Shown piece by piece: positions 17,861 through 27,535 of a stretch of DNA of 64,000 bases (the stretch's first letter is position 1; the number at the start of each line of letters is the position of its first letter). Below the pieces are notes generated by a model that saw nothing but the letters and a program-made list of their open reading frames with translations, ran no database searches and had not been told where the DNA came from. A program made the translations under genes and the position numbers. The DNA lies in the NCBI GenBank assembly GCA_904399395.1, contig CAJFPJ010000056.1, forward strand, positions 1 to 64,000, written 5' to 3'. The DNA comes from an uncultured Clostridia bacterium (lineage in GTDB: Bacteria; Bacillota; Clostridia; Oscillospirales; Acutalibacteraceae).

Positions 17861-20800
17861 ATGAAGCAGCAGAGCGTGACCGTTCGGGAAGAGACGGTGG
17901 TGATTCCCACCTATCGAGCCTGTGAACCGGAAAAAAGTCCATTGTTCATAGAGAAAAGGGCCTATCAGGGCAGCACGGGGAAGGTTTACCCCCTGCCGGT
18001 GACGGAGAAGGTCTCCGACGAAAAGGAGGATGTGGCATATAAAGCCCTGATCCTGGAAAACGAATACCTTCAGGTGATGATCCTGCCGGAGCTGGGCGGG
18101 CGCATCCAGCGGGCCCTGGATAAGACCAACGGCTATGATTTCGTCTATTACAACCATGTGGTAAAGCCGGCGCTGGTGGGCCTTGCGGGCCCCTGGATCT
18201 CCGGGGGCATCGAGTTCAACTGGCCCCAGCACCACCGGCCCACCACCTTTTCCCCGGTGGATTATACATACTGCCGCAATGAGGACGGCTCCTGCACCGT
18301 GTCGGTGGGGGAGACGGACCCCATGTATGGCACAAAGGGCATGGCGCAGATCACCCTTTACCCGGGCAGGGCGTATATAGAGATCCGGGGGCAGCTGTAT
18401 AACCCCACGGATTTCCCCCAGACCTTCCTTTGGTGGGCCAACCCGGCGGTGCCCGTGAACGACCATACCTTTTCCGTATTCCCGCCGGATGTGACCGCCG
18501 TGATGGATCACGGAAAGCGGGCGGTTTCCTCCTTCCCCATTGCCACCGGGGAGTATTACAAATACGATTACTCCGCGGGGGTGGATATTTCCCGCTATAA
18601 GAATGTGAAGGTGCCCACCTCCTATATGGCGGCCCATTCCGATTTTGATTTTGTGGGCAATTACGACGAGGGCGTGGGGGCCGGGCTCCTCCATGTGGCG
18701 GATCACCATATTTCCCCCGGCAAAAAGCAGTGGACCTGGGGCAACGGGGATTTCGGCCGCACCTGGGACCGGAACCTGACCGACGAGGACGGCCCCTATA
18801 TCGAGCTGATGACCGGCGTCTTCACAGATAACCAGCCGGATTTCACCTGGCTGAAGCCCCAGGAGGAAAAGACCTTTTACCAGTATTTTATGCCCTATAA
18901 GGGCGTGGGCCGGGTGGGGAACGCCACCAAGGAGGCCGTCATCGGCGCGGAGGCCTCCCAGCCCGGGCGCATAGGGCTGCGGGTATATGCAAGCGGCGAA
19001 TACCCGGGGGCCCGTATCACGGCGGAGGCCGGGGGAAAGCCCCTCTATGAAACAACGGCCGATCTTTCCCCCCGCTCCTTTTTTGAGGGAAGCTTCGAGT
19101 ATGAAGGCGCTCCCGAGGATTGCCGGATCGCCGTTTCCTCCTCAGAGGGAAGGCTGCTGGCGGAATACCGGATCTACAAAAGAAAGCCGGAGCCCATCCC
19201 GGAGCCGGCAGAGCCCATGAAACGGCCGGAGGAGATGAAATCCACCGAGGAGCTCTATCTGGCGGCCCTCCATCTGGAGCAGTACCGCCACGCCACCTTC
19301 GACCCCAGGGAGTATTACCTGGAGGGCCTCCGGCGGGATCCCACCGATATCCGGCTGAATAACGGCTACGGCCTTCTGGAGCTGCGGAGCGGCCGGGTGG
19401 AAAGCGCCGTCCGCCATTTCAAAAAGGCCATTGAAAAGCAGACCTGGAAGAACCCCAATCCCTATCACGGGGAGTGCTGGTTCAATTTGGGCCTGGCCCA
19501 GGAGACGGCGGGCCGGTATGAAGAGGCCTTCGACGCCTTTTATAAGGCCACCTGGAGCTACGAAACCCAGGCTTCCGGCTTTTACCATCTGGCGTGCCTT
19601 TCCGCCCGGAAGGGGGAATACCGGCAGGCCCTGGAATTTGCCGAAAGCTCCATGGTGCGCAATTGGCACAATATGAAGGCCCGCACCCTGAAGGCCGCCC
19701 TTCTCCGCAAGCTGAAGAGGGAAGCCGGGGCCTTTTTGCAGGAAAGCCGTGAAATCGACCCTCTGGATATGGGGATCCTCTATGAGGAGGCTCTCCGAAA
19801 GGGGGATTTCTCCGCCTGGAAAACCCAAATGCGCGGCCCCGCCTTCAATTATCTGAAGCTTTCCCTGCTCTATGGGGAGGCGGGCCTCTATGAGGACGCC
19901 CTGAGGATTTTGGAAAGCTGCCCCGATGAACAAAATCCCTTTGTGTTCTATTACGCCTGCTTTTTCGCCCTGCAAAAAGGGGAGAAAGAGCGGGCTGCGG
20001 AATACGGCCGCAGGGCCGAGTCCCTTTCGGGGGAATGCTGTTTCCCCAACAGCCTGGAGGAAATCGGCGTCCTTACGGCGTGCATCCGCTTCCTGCAGAA
20101 GGCCCCCATGGCGGAATACCATCTGGGGAACCTGCTTTACGACAAAAAGCGGTATGAAGAGGCGGCGGAGCACTGGGAGCGGGCGGCCCGGGAAAAGCCG
20201 GAGCTCGCCATGGCCCGCCGGAATCTGGCGATCTATTTCTATAATAAGGAAAAGGCCCCCGAAAAAGCCATGGAGGCCATGGAAGAGGCCTGCGCCCTGG
20301 ATCCCGCCTACCCCCGCTTCTGGCTGGAACGGGATCAGCTGGCGGCCAGGCTGGGGGAAGCGCCTGAGAAACGGCTGCGCACCCTGGAAGAGCACGGGGA
20401 GCTTCTGGAAAAGCACGACATTCTCTATCTGCGGTATATCTCCCTGCTGAACTGCGCGGGCCGGTGGGAAGAGGCCCTCCGGCGCCTTTCCGGCCACATC
20501 TTCCACCCCTGGGAGGGCGGCGAAGGGAAGGTGGCTGCGGAATACCGGTTTGCGCTCACGGAGCTGGCCAAAGGCAAAATGAGGGAGGGGGCTCCCCGGG
20601 AGGCTATCCGCCTGCTGGAGAAGACCCTGGAATACCCCAGGAACCTGGGGGAGGGGAAGCTCCCCAATGTGCCGGACAACGAGGCCTATTACCGGATGGG
20701 CGAGGCCTACAGGGCCCTGGGCGAAACAGAGGAAGCCGCCCGCTGCTTTGCGGCCGCCGCAGAAGGGGAGGATACCCCCGCAAGCGCCATCTATTACAAC

Positions 20801-21151
20801 GAGCAGCCCTCGGGATATATCTATTATATAGGCCTGGCCCGCAGGGCTCTGGGAGACGAGCAGGGGGCGAAAAAAGCCTTCCATCAGCTCCTCTCCTATG
20901 GAGAACGGCAGATATTCCACAAGGTTTCCTATGATTTCTTTGCCGTTTCCCTGCCGGAGATCGAGGTCTTCCAGGAGGATCTGCAGCTTCGGAACACCCA
21001 ATACTGCCGGTATCTGCAGGCCCTGGGGCAGCTGGGGCTGGGGAACCCGCAGGAGGCCCGCCGCCTGGCGCAGGCGATCCTCCGGGAGAGGCCGGACGAC
21101 CAGGGGGCCGAGAAGCTGCTCCGGGAAACGGACGCCCCGGCCACGGCGTAA
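17861..21151 (+). CDS. DUF5107 (mutarotase-like) protein with C-terminal TPR repeats
   Basis: LILENEYLQVMILPELGGRIQRALDKTNGYDFVYYN...GGIEFNWPQHHRP and repeated TPR-like helices. Confidence 0.85.
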   Translation: MKQQSVTVREETVVIPTYRACEPEKSPLFIEKRAYQGSTGKVYPLPVTEKVSDEKEDVAYKALILENEYLQVMILPELGGRIQRALDKTNGYDFVYYNHVVKPALVGLAGPWISGGIEFNWPQHHRPTTFSPVDYTYCRNEDGSCTVSVGETDPMYGTKGMAQITLYPGRAYIEIRGQLYNPTDFPQTFLWWANPAVPVNDHTFSVFPPDVTAVMDHGKRAVSSFPIATGEYYKYDYSAGVDISRYKNVKVPTSYMAAHSDFDFVGNYDEGVGAGLLHVADHHISPGKKQWTWGNGDFGRTWDRNLTDEDGPYIELMTGVFTDNQPDFTWLKPQEEKTFYQYFMPYKGVGRVGNATKEAVIGAEASQPGRIGLRVYASGEYPGARITAEAGGKPLYETTADLSPRSFFEGSFEYEGAPEDCRIAVSSSEGRLLAEYRIYKRKPEPIPEPAEPMKRPEEMKSTEELYLAALHLEQYRHATFDPREYYLEGLRRDPTDIRLNNGYGLLELRSGRVESAVRHFKKAIEKQTWKNPNPYHGECWFNLGLAQETAGRYEEAFDAFYKATWSYETQASGFYHLACLSARKGEYRQALEFAESSMVRNWHNMKARTLKAALLRKLKREAGAFLQESREIDPLDMGILYEEALRKGDFSAWKTQMRGPAFNYLKLSLLYGEAGLYEDALRILESCPDEQNPFVFYYACFFALQKGEKERAAEYGRRAESLSGECCFPNSLEEIGVLTACIRFLQKAPMAEYHLGNLLYDKKRYEEAAEHWERAAREKPELAMARRNLAIYFYNKEKAPEKAMEAMEEACALDPAYPRFWLERDQLAARLGEAPEKRLRTLEEHGELLEKHDILYLRYISLLNCAGRWEEALRRLSGHIFHPWEGGEGKVAAEYRFALTELAKGKMREGAPREAIRLLEKTLEYPRNLGEGKLPNVPDNEAYYRMGEAYRALGETEEAARCFAAAAEGEDTPASAIYYNEQPSGYIYYIGLARRALGDEQGAKKAFHQLLSYGERQIFHKVSYDFFAVSLPEIEVFQEDLQLRNTQYCRYLQALGQLGLGNPQEARRLAQAILRERPDDQGAEKLLRETDAPATA

Positions 21152-21355
21152 GCGCCGGCCTGGGCCGCACCGTCCATAGCGCGCATCCATACGCCTGGGC
21201 GGCCCGGGAACCCAACACCGTATATATCCATGCGCCTATCCCCCACGCACCCATGCAATCGTGCATCCATGGCTCCACCCGCGAATGGGAGGGACCTGCC
21301 GGGGGAGTGGGGAAAGACACAGGGGAAGAACCATCGGGAAAGAGAGGATATCCAT

Positions 21356-24049
21356 ATGCAGACACGGCATATAAGCGACATAAGCGGCCTGTGGGAGGCC
21401 CGCGCGGGGGAGTGGACCGCCCCCGCCTCGCTCCCCGGCACATTGGATGAAAACCACATCGGCGGAAGGGACACAGGCGAAAACCAGTGGCACCCGGACG
21501 AAGCTCTGGGAAGCTGCGACGATCTGCGGGGGAGCCCGCGCATCCTCACCCGCCTTACCCGCCTGCACACCTTTGAGGGCCCCGCCTTTTTCAGCCGGGA
21601 GCTGGAGCTCAGCCCCCGGCCCGGGGAAAGGGTGTTTTTGGAGGCGGAGCGCAGCCGGGAGCTGACCCTTGCCGTCAACGGGAAGGCGGCCCCCGCCTGC
21701 ATACAGGGGACAGTCTCCACCCCTTATGCCTTTGAGATCACGGATTTGGTGCGGGAGGGAACAAACAGCCTTACCCTCTGCTGCGACAACAGCTACCCTT
21801 CCTGGCCCTATGAGGCCATTGTGTTTTCCTCCGCCGCCACAGACGAGACCCAGACGAACTGGAACGGCGTTCTGGGGTATCTGCGGCTGCGGTATGAAAA
21901 GCCCTGCTTTATTTCGGGCCTGTGGGTCTACCCGGGGGAGAAAACGGCGGACGTCCTTCTGGAGCTGGACTGCGCCGTTCCTTATGGAGGAAGCCTGCGG
22001 ATCTCTTCCGAGGCGCTGGCCGCTCCGGCTTCAAGGGAGGTTTCCCTGCCGGCGGGCAGGCATGAGATTCGGTTCCGGGGCCTGAAGCTGACGGCAAACG
22101 CCCGCCGCTGGGATGAGGGAGAGGGGGCGCTGTATGCCCTTTCCGCCGCCGGAGAGGGCCTGGACGAGCGGGAGATCCGTTTCGGCGTGCGCACTTTCGG
22201 CAGCCGGGAGGGGCGGCTGGCGCTGAACGGCCGGGCCGTCTTCCTGCGCAGCGAGGCCAACTGCTGCGTCTTCCCCGAAAAGGGCCATATGCCCATGGAG
22301 AAAGAGGAGTGGAAGGCCGTCCTTTCCGTTTACCGCTCCTATGGGGTGAACTGCATGCGGTTCCATTCCCATTGCCCGCCGGAGGCGGCCTTTGCGGCGG
22401 CGGATGAAATGGGAATGCTGATGCAGCCGGAGCTTTCCCACTGGAACCCCCGCACCGCCTTTGAGGATGAAAAGAGCTGGGCCTATTACCGGCTGGAGCT
22501 GGAGCAGATTTTGCGGGCCTATGGGAATCACCCCTCCTTTGTGATGCTTTCCTTCGGCAATGAGCTCCAGGCCGGGGCCCTGGGCCACAAGCGCATGGAT
22601 CTTTTGCTGAAGACCGCTGTGGAGCGGGATCCCACCCGGCTCTATGCCAACGGCTCCAACCCCCATTACGGGCAGGTGGGCCCCGACCTGAAAAGCGGGT
22701 TTTATACCTCTTCCAATTTCTATGAGAAAATGATCCGGGGCACCTCTGCAGAGATGCAGGGCTATATCAACGGGAAATACCCCGATGCAAGGACGGATTT
22801 CGATAAGGAGCTCCGGGAGCTGCGGCAGGAATACCGGGGGCCTGTGTTCACCTTCGAGGTGGGGCAGTATGAGGTTCTGCCCGATTTCGATGAAATAGAC
22901 CGGTTCCAGGGCGTCACCCGGGCGGATAACCTGCTTCACATCCGGGAAAGGGCGGAGGAAAAAGGCTTTCTTCCCCGCTGGAAGCGATGGGTGGAGGCCA
23001 CCGGCGAGCTGGCTCTTCTGGGCTACCGGGAGGAAATCGAGGCCGTTTTGCGGACAAAGGAGCTTTCCGGCATTTCCCTTCTGGGGCTGCAGGATTTTCC
23101 CGGCCAGGGGACGGCTCTGGTGGGCATGCTGAATTCCCATCTGGAGCCGAAGCCCTTCCCCTTTGCCCGGCCGGAGCGCTTCCGGGCGTTTTTTGCCCCG
23201 GCGCTTCCCCTGGCTCTTCTGGAAAAATACACCTGGCTTTCCTCAGAGGATCTCTCCGTTCCCGTCCGGCTGGCCAATTACAGCCGGCAGGGGATAGAGG
23301 CCCCCTGCCTTCTGGAACTGCGGCAGGGGGAGCGGGTGCTGGCTCAAAAGAGCCTGCCCGCCCTATACTGCCCTGCCGGAAGCCTTACGGATGTGGGGGA
23401 AACCCGCTTCTCCCTGGGCCAGGTGAAAAAAGCGGCCCGGTTGGATCTCGTTCTCCGCATAGGCTCCCATGAAAACCGGTATCCCCTGTGGGTGTATCCC
23501 GACGAGCCCTTTTCCTTCCCCCAGGGGATCACAGTGGCCCGGAAGCTTGCAGAAGCTCTTCCCGCCCTACGGGAGGGGAAGGCGGTGTTCCTGGATCCCC
23601 CCGCTGGGAAGGAACATTTCCCCCGCTCCATCGGGGCCCAGTTCACCACGGATTTCTGGTCCGTGGGCACCTTTGCCAAGCAGGAAGGCTTCATGGGCTG
23701 CTGCATGGATCCCGATCACCCGGTGTTCCGGGAATTCCCCACGGAGTTTCACTCCAACTGGCAGTGGTGGCCCATGTGCCGCGGCCGCTCCATGCTTCTG
23801 CCGGAGCATGTGGAGCCCCTTGTGGCCGGCCTGGACTGCTATGCCCGCATGCGGAAAATGGGTCTTCTGCTGGAGGCCCGGGTGGGGAAAGGCCGCCTGA
23901 TGCTCAGCAGCATGGGCCTTTTGGATCTTCTGGCATATCCGGAGGGGAAGGCGCTCTGCCGCAGCATCTGCTCCTATATGGAAAGCCCGGAGTTTGCGCC
24001 TTCTCAGCCCCTTTCTGAAGAAGAGCTTCAGGAGCTCGTTCAGGACTGA
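21356..24049 (+). CDS. Glycoside hydrolase family 2-like protein
   Basis: Sugar-binding/jelly-roll N terminus, MRFHSHCPPEAAFAAADEMGMLMQPELSHW and HPSFVMLSFGNELQAG (GH2-like acid/base NE). Confidence 0.8.
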   Translation: MQTRHISDISGLWEARAGEWTAPASLPGTLDENHIGGRDTGENQWHPDEALGSCDDLRGSPRILTRLTRLHTFEGPAFFSRELELSPRPGERVFLEAERSRELTLAVNGKAAPACIQGTVSTPYAFEITDLVREGTNSLTLCCDNSYPSWPYEAIVFSSAATDETQTNWNGVLGYLRLRYEKPCFISGLWVYPGEKTADVLLELDCAVPYGGSLRISSEALAAPASREVSLPAGRHEIRFRGLKLTANARRWDEGEGALYALSAAGEGLDEREIRFGVRTFGSREGRLALNGRAVFLRSEANCCVFPEKGHMPMEKEEWKAVLSVYRSYGVNCMRFHSHCPPEAAFAAADEMGMLMQPELSHWNPRTAFEDEKSWAYYRLELEQILRAYGNHPSFVMLSFGNELQAGALGHKRMDLLLKTAVERDPTRLYANGSNPHYGQVGPDLKSGFYTSSNFYEKMIRGTSAEMQGYINGKYPDARTDFDKELRELRQEYRGPVFTFEVGQYEVLPDFDEIDRFQGVTRADNLLHIRERAEEKGFLPRWKRWVEATGELALLGYREEIEAVLRTKELSGISLLGLQDFPGQGTALVGMLNSHLEPKPFPFARPERFRAFFAPALPLALLEKYTWLSSEDLSVPVRLANYSRQGIEAPCLLELRQGERVLAQKSLPALYCPAGSLTDVGETRFSLGQVKKAARLDLVLRIGSHENRYPLWVYPDEPFSFPQGITVARKLAEALPALREGKAVFLDPPAGKEHFPRSIGAQFTTDFWSVGTFAKQEGFMGCCMDPDHPVFREFPTEFHSNWQWWPMCRGRSMLLPEHVEPLVAGLDCYARMRKMGLLLEARVGKGRLMLSSMGLLDLLAYPEGKALCRSICSYMESPEFAPSQPLSEEELQELVQD

Positions 24050-24164
24050 CGGGGCCGGGCGTTCGCCGGCGTTCTGCATCTGCCTGTGCTTGCGCATGCG
24101 AAATCCCGAACCGGTGCGCATAGTATGCGTGTCCATGCTTAGATGCTATATGCGCGCCCGGCGT

Positions 24165-24197
24165 GAGGAGGGAAGGAAAGCCTTCCCTCCTTTTTTT
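24165..24197 (+). terminator. Rho-independent terminator of the GH2 gene
   Basis: GGAGGGAAGGaagCCTTCCCTCCttttttt. Confidence 0.85.
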
Positions 24198-24346
24198 GCT
24201 GCCCCTTCCCAGCGGCTCCTGTTTCCCAGCTTTACCAGCATCCCCGGCTTTTCTTGATTGCTCTCTTTCCGTTGCTTTCTCTTCCGCCCTGATCATCCGC
24301 CCGGCCGTTCCGTTGATTGGTTTCTCTGTTGCTTCGCCAAGAGAGA

Positions 24347-24385
24347 AACCACTATATTCTATAATGATATAGTGGCTTTTTATTG
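24347..24385 (+). terminator. Second terminator-like hairpin at the border of the AT-rich island
   Basis: CCACTATATtctataatgATATAGTGGctttttatt. Confidence 0.6.
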
Positions 24386-24580
24386 TTTTATGCTTATATG
24401 TTGTGTTGCTTCTAAGATAGAGCTTTGTTGTTTCGTTGTGAAGATTATTTATCTTATGTTTATTGATAGAATTGTAAACTTTTATAAATATCTTTAAAAA
24501 ATTGCCCCTTTTAGTGCAACAAAACGCTGTTTTTAACCTATTAGTGAAAGTACATTTTTGTTCTTATCATTTAATAGGAA

Positions 24581-25966
24581 ATGTTAAAAGTGACAGAAGA
24601 AAATTACAAGTATCGCACAAGTCCATTTTTACTTAGAAATCAATTCGCAGGGAATGGAATGTTTCAAATCCCTGTTGTCCCCAAATTTAAGGCATGCGAA
24701 GATGATTTTACCGATTTAAGGCTAATCGGATTTGACAAAACTAGACTGGAAAATAGTAATTATCTTGACCGGATAGTTCATTTTTTCTTGTATGATTACA
24801 AGTTTGAGCGTGTGTGGAAAAATCCTGACACAGATTTAGAAAAGCTAAAACGCTACAAAGCGATATTGACGCCGGATTTCAGTATGTATACTGAAATGGC
24901 ACCAGTCATGCAGCTTTATAATACGTTTAGAAATAGATGGTGCGGCGCTTATTATGCGTCAAAAGGAATAAGAGTTATTCCATCTGTTAGTTGGGGGAAC
25001 GAAAATACTTTTGAATTTTGCTTTGACGGTATTGAAAAAGGTTCCACGGTTGCAGTTTCAACTTATATGGTTTCTGGGCATGGCAACCACAAAGACCAAA
25101 AAGAGTTTTTTCTAAAAGGTTACAATGAGATGATTAGCCGGTTTGAGCCGGAAACAATAATATGTTATAATGAGCCTTTCCCCGAAATGCAGGGGAATAT
25201 CGTATTTGTAGATTATGATTTAAGTTCCTGGCGTCATATGAATGATGACCCTTATGTCCCGTCAAAATACGCGAAATATATTTGCGGTGAAAAATCGCGG
25301 TCAGCAGATTGTGCCATTATCGTTAAAACAGGTCATGTTATACGTGATGATGTTTTTGCAAAAGGCATGGGAAGCGCCTATGGCGGTAAGTGGAAGCCGA
25401 GTCCAAACAAACCGCAGGATGAACGTTTTTTAGGGAAGCCAGGAGAAATAAAGGAAACCAATATGCCCAATGGGGAAAAATTTTCAACTAAAATAGGAGA
25501 AGATGGACGAGCGGTATGTGAACGCCATTGGACGGATCATGGAAGGTCAGATAAGCATAGTAATCCACATGACCATGACATTAATTGGGATTCGGATAGA
25601 GGAAACCCATTGCCTGGACCGCCCATCAATTATCCTGACGGCGCACCCGAATTTAAAAGTTATAAGGAGTTGTCAAAAAACATGGGAGAAAGAATTATCG
25701 TTCCAGACGATGGACGCATGAATTTCAAAACCATAAGTGAATTTAGATGGTGTATCCATGATGGTGGTGAAGTAGAGTTTGTTTGGAATAACAAAACATA
25801 TGGTATAACACGTGATGAAAAAGGTGTTATTGGAATATATGAGGCTTATAAGCCCGAAACCGAAAAAATTTGTAAAGACGTAGATGAAGTGTTGGAATAT
25901 ATGATTGATGGTATGCGTCTGCGAAATATCGTTACAAAAGTAAAAGTCGTGATGAGAACGATTTAA
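24581..25966 (+). CDS. DUF4417-like protein fused to a toxin-like NPHDH module and a further C-terminal domain
   Basis: DUF4417-like N terminus (GFDKTRLENSNYLDRIVHFFLYDYKFERVWKNPD...GIRVIPSVSWGNENTFEFCFDGI); C-terminal GKPGEIKETNMPNGEK...RHWTDHGRSDKHSNPHDHDINWD. Confidence 0.65.
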   Translation: MLKVTEENYKYRTSPFLLRNQFAGNGMFQIPVVPKFKACEDDFTDLRLIGFDKTRLENSNYLDRIVHFFLYDYKFERVWKNPDTDLEKLKRYKAILTPDFSMYTEMAPVMQLYNTFRNRWCGAYYASKGIRVIPSVSWGNENTFEFCFDGIEKGSTVAVSTYMVSGHGNHKDQKEFFLKGYNEMISRFEPETIICYNEPFPEMQGNIVFVDYDLSSWRHMNDDPYVPSKYAKYICGEKSRSADCAIIVKTGHVIRDDVFAKGMGSAYGGKWKPSPNKPQDERFLGKPGEIKETNMPNGEKFSTKIGEDGRAVCERHWTDHGRSDKHSNPHDHDINWDSDRGNPLPGPPINYPDGAPEFKSYKELSKNMGERIIVPDDGRMNFKTISEFRWCIHDGGEVEFVWNNKTYGITRDEKGVIGIYEAYKPETEKICKDVDEVLEYMIDGMRLRNIVTKVKVVMRTI

Positions 25967-25988
25967 AATGCTACACATAGACAAATAA

Positions 25989-26128
25989 GAAATTAGTGAT
26001 GACGACCGGGCTATAAAGGAGCGGCATTGAACGGATCATACTAGAGTACTTACTGTCATACTGATCCACATGATCATGCCGTTAACTGGAATTCTCATAA
26101 GGGAAATCCTCCAATAGATCCACTAGGT
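25989..26128 (+). pseudogene. Decayed copy of the NPHDH module of the upstream gene
   Basis: Reads EISDDDRAIKERH*TDHTR, then in another frame HTDPHDHAVNWNSHKGNPPIDPLG; matches GEDGRAVCERHWTDHGRSDKHSNPHDHDINWDSDRGNPLPGP. Confidence 0.7.
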
Positions 26129-26394
26129 GTTCTATCCATTTTTGGCATCACAGCCGCCGTGTTACGGCGAATCCGCCGACGGAGTAAAACCATTTTTATT
26201 TTGGCTTTTCTGCTCCGGCGGTGGAAGGAGAGGGGAAAATATGCTATACTATGCCGCATATGGAAACCGGCTGCGGCTGTTTCATAGGAAGAGGCTTGGG
26301 GCGGGGCTCTAAAGCCAGGCTCTGAGGCTGAGCTCCGCCGTAAGCGCCGCCGTGAATTTTGGAATCTCTGGGAACTGCAAAAGGGAGGAATACC

Positions 26395-27159
26395 ATGCGA
26401 ATCATCCTGTCTCCGGCGAAAAAAATGAATGTGGATGTGGATAGCTTCGACTGCCGGGGCCTCCCTGTTTTTCTCCCGAAAACGGAGATCCTTCTGGAAA
26501 GGCTGCGGGGAATGACCTATGAGGAGCTGAAGAGCCTGTGGCGCTGCAGCGATGGGCTGGCAAAACCCAACTATGAGCGCCTGCAGGGGATGGAGCTCCG
26601 CTCCCGGCTGACGCCCGCCCTTCTGGCCTATGAGGGGATCCAGTATCGCTATATGGCCCCGGGCGTGTTCACAGAGGAGGAATTTTCCTATGTGCAGGAG
26701 CGCCTCCGCATCCTTTCGGGGTTTTATGGGCTCCTGCGTCCCTTCGACGGCGTGGTTCCCTACCGGCTGGAAATGCAGGCCAGGCTCCAGGTGGGGGAAT
26801 ATGGGGATCTTTATGCCTTCTGGGGGGATATGCCGGCGCGGCAGCTGTTTTCTGAAACCGATACGGTGGTGAATCTGGCCTCCAGGGAATACAGCCGGTG
26901 TATTTCCCCCTATATTCCAAAGGGAACCCGGTTTCTGACCTGCATATTCGGGGAAGAGAAGGAAGGCCGTGTGGTGGAAAAGGCCACCCAGTGCAAAATG
27001 GCCCGAGGGGAAATGGTGCGCTATATGGCGGAAAAGCGCATCGAAGAGATACGGGAGCTCAGGAACTTTGACCGGCTGGGCTACCGGTTTTCCGCGGAGC
27101 TTTCAGATGAAAGCAGGTATGTGTTCCTGCGCCGGATGGAACAGCAGCCCGAATACTAG
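26395..27159 (+). CDS. yaaA: YaaA-family peroxide stress protein
   Basis: MRIILSPAKKMN ... YVQERLRILSGFYGLLRPFDGVVPYRLEM. Confidence 0.9.
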   Translation: MRIILSPAKKMNVDVDSFDCRGLPVFLPKTEILLERLRGMTYEELKSLWRCSDGLAKPNYERLQGMELRSRLTPALLAYEGIQYRYMAPGVFTEEEFSYVQERLRILSGFYGLLRPFDGVVPYRLEMQARLQVGEYGDLYAFWGDMPARQLFSETDTVVNLASREYSRCISPYIPKGTRFLTCIFGEEKEGRVVEKATQCKMARGEMVRYMAEKRIEEIRELRNFDRLGYRFSAELSDESRYVFLRRMEQQPEY

Positions 27160-27161
27160 GA

Positions 27162-27195
27162 AAAAGCGGAGGCGTCCTGCCTCCGCTTTTTTTGC
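27162..27195 (+). terminator. Rho-independent terminator
   Basis: aaaaaGCGGAGGcgtcctGCCTCCGCttttttt. Confidence 0.85.
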
Positions 27196-27535
27196 GCCCG
27201 CACAGCGGAGAAGCCGGCCGGCGAAGCGGCGCAGAAGCAAAACCACAGGCGGCAGGCGGCAAGCAGCAGGCGTTTCGGGCGATTTTGCAGAATCCGTATG
27301 GTATACTGCCGCTATAAGCTGCCGGGAGGATTTGGCCTCTGTTTTGGCGGGGGAAGGTTTCTGAGTTGTTATTTTATGAACAAAATGGAAAACTTTCTTA
27401 TTTTACTGGGAAAAAGTATGAATCTCTGCTATAATAACATTAAGATTGTATTAAGATATAGTTTTCACAATGGGTGAAAAGCCCCTGAGTCAGCAGGGAA
27501 AAATACATAAGAGAAAGTGAAGTGCATGCGAACCG

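Noticed and set aside
17732-18709. N-terminal extension of the AraC ORF (16832..18709)
   Set aside because: Runs antisense through the DUF5107 gene and across the divergent promoter; the start at 17731 (MEYTNMPNT) is preferred.
19142-21190. 682-aa minus-strand ORF antisense to the DUF5107-TPR gene
   Set aside because: Antisense frame of a GC-rich TPR gene; no recognisable domain or independent RBS/promoter evidence.
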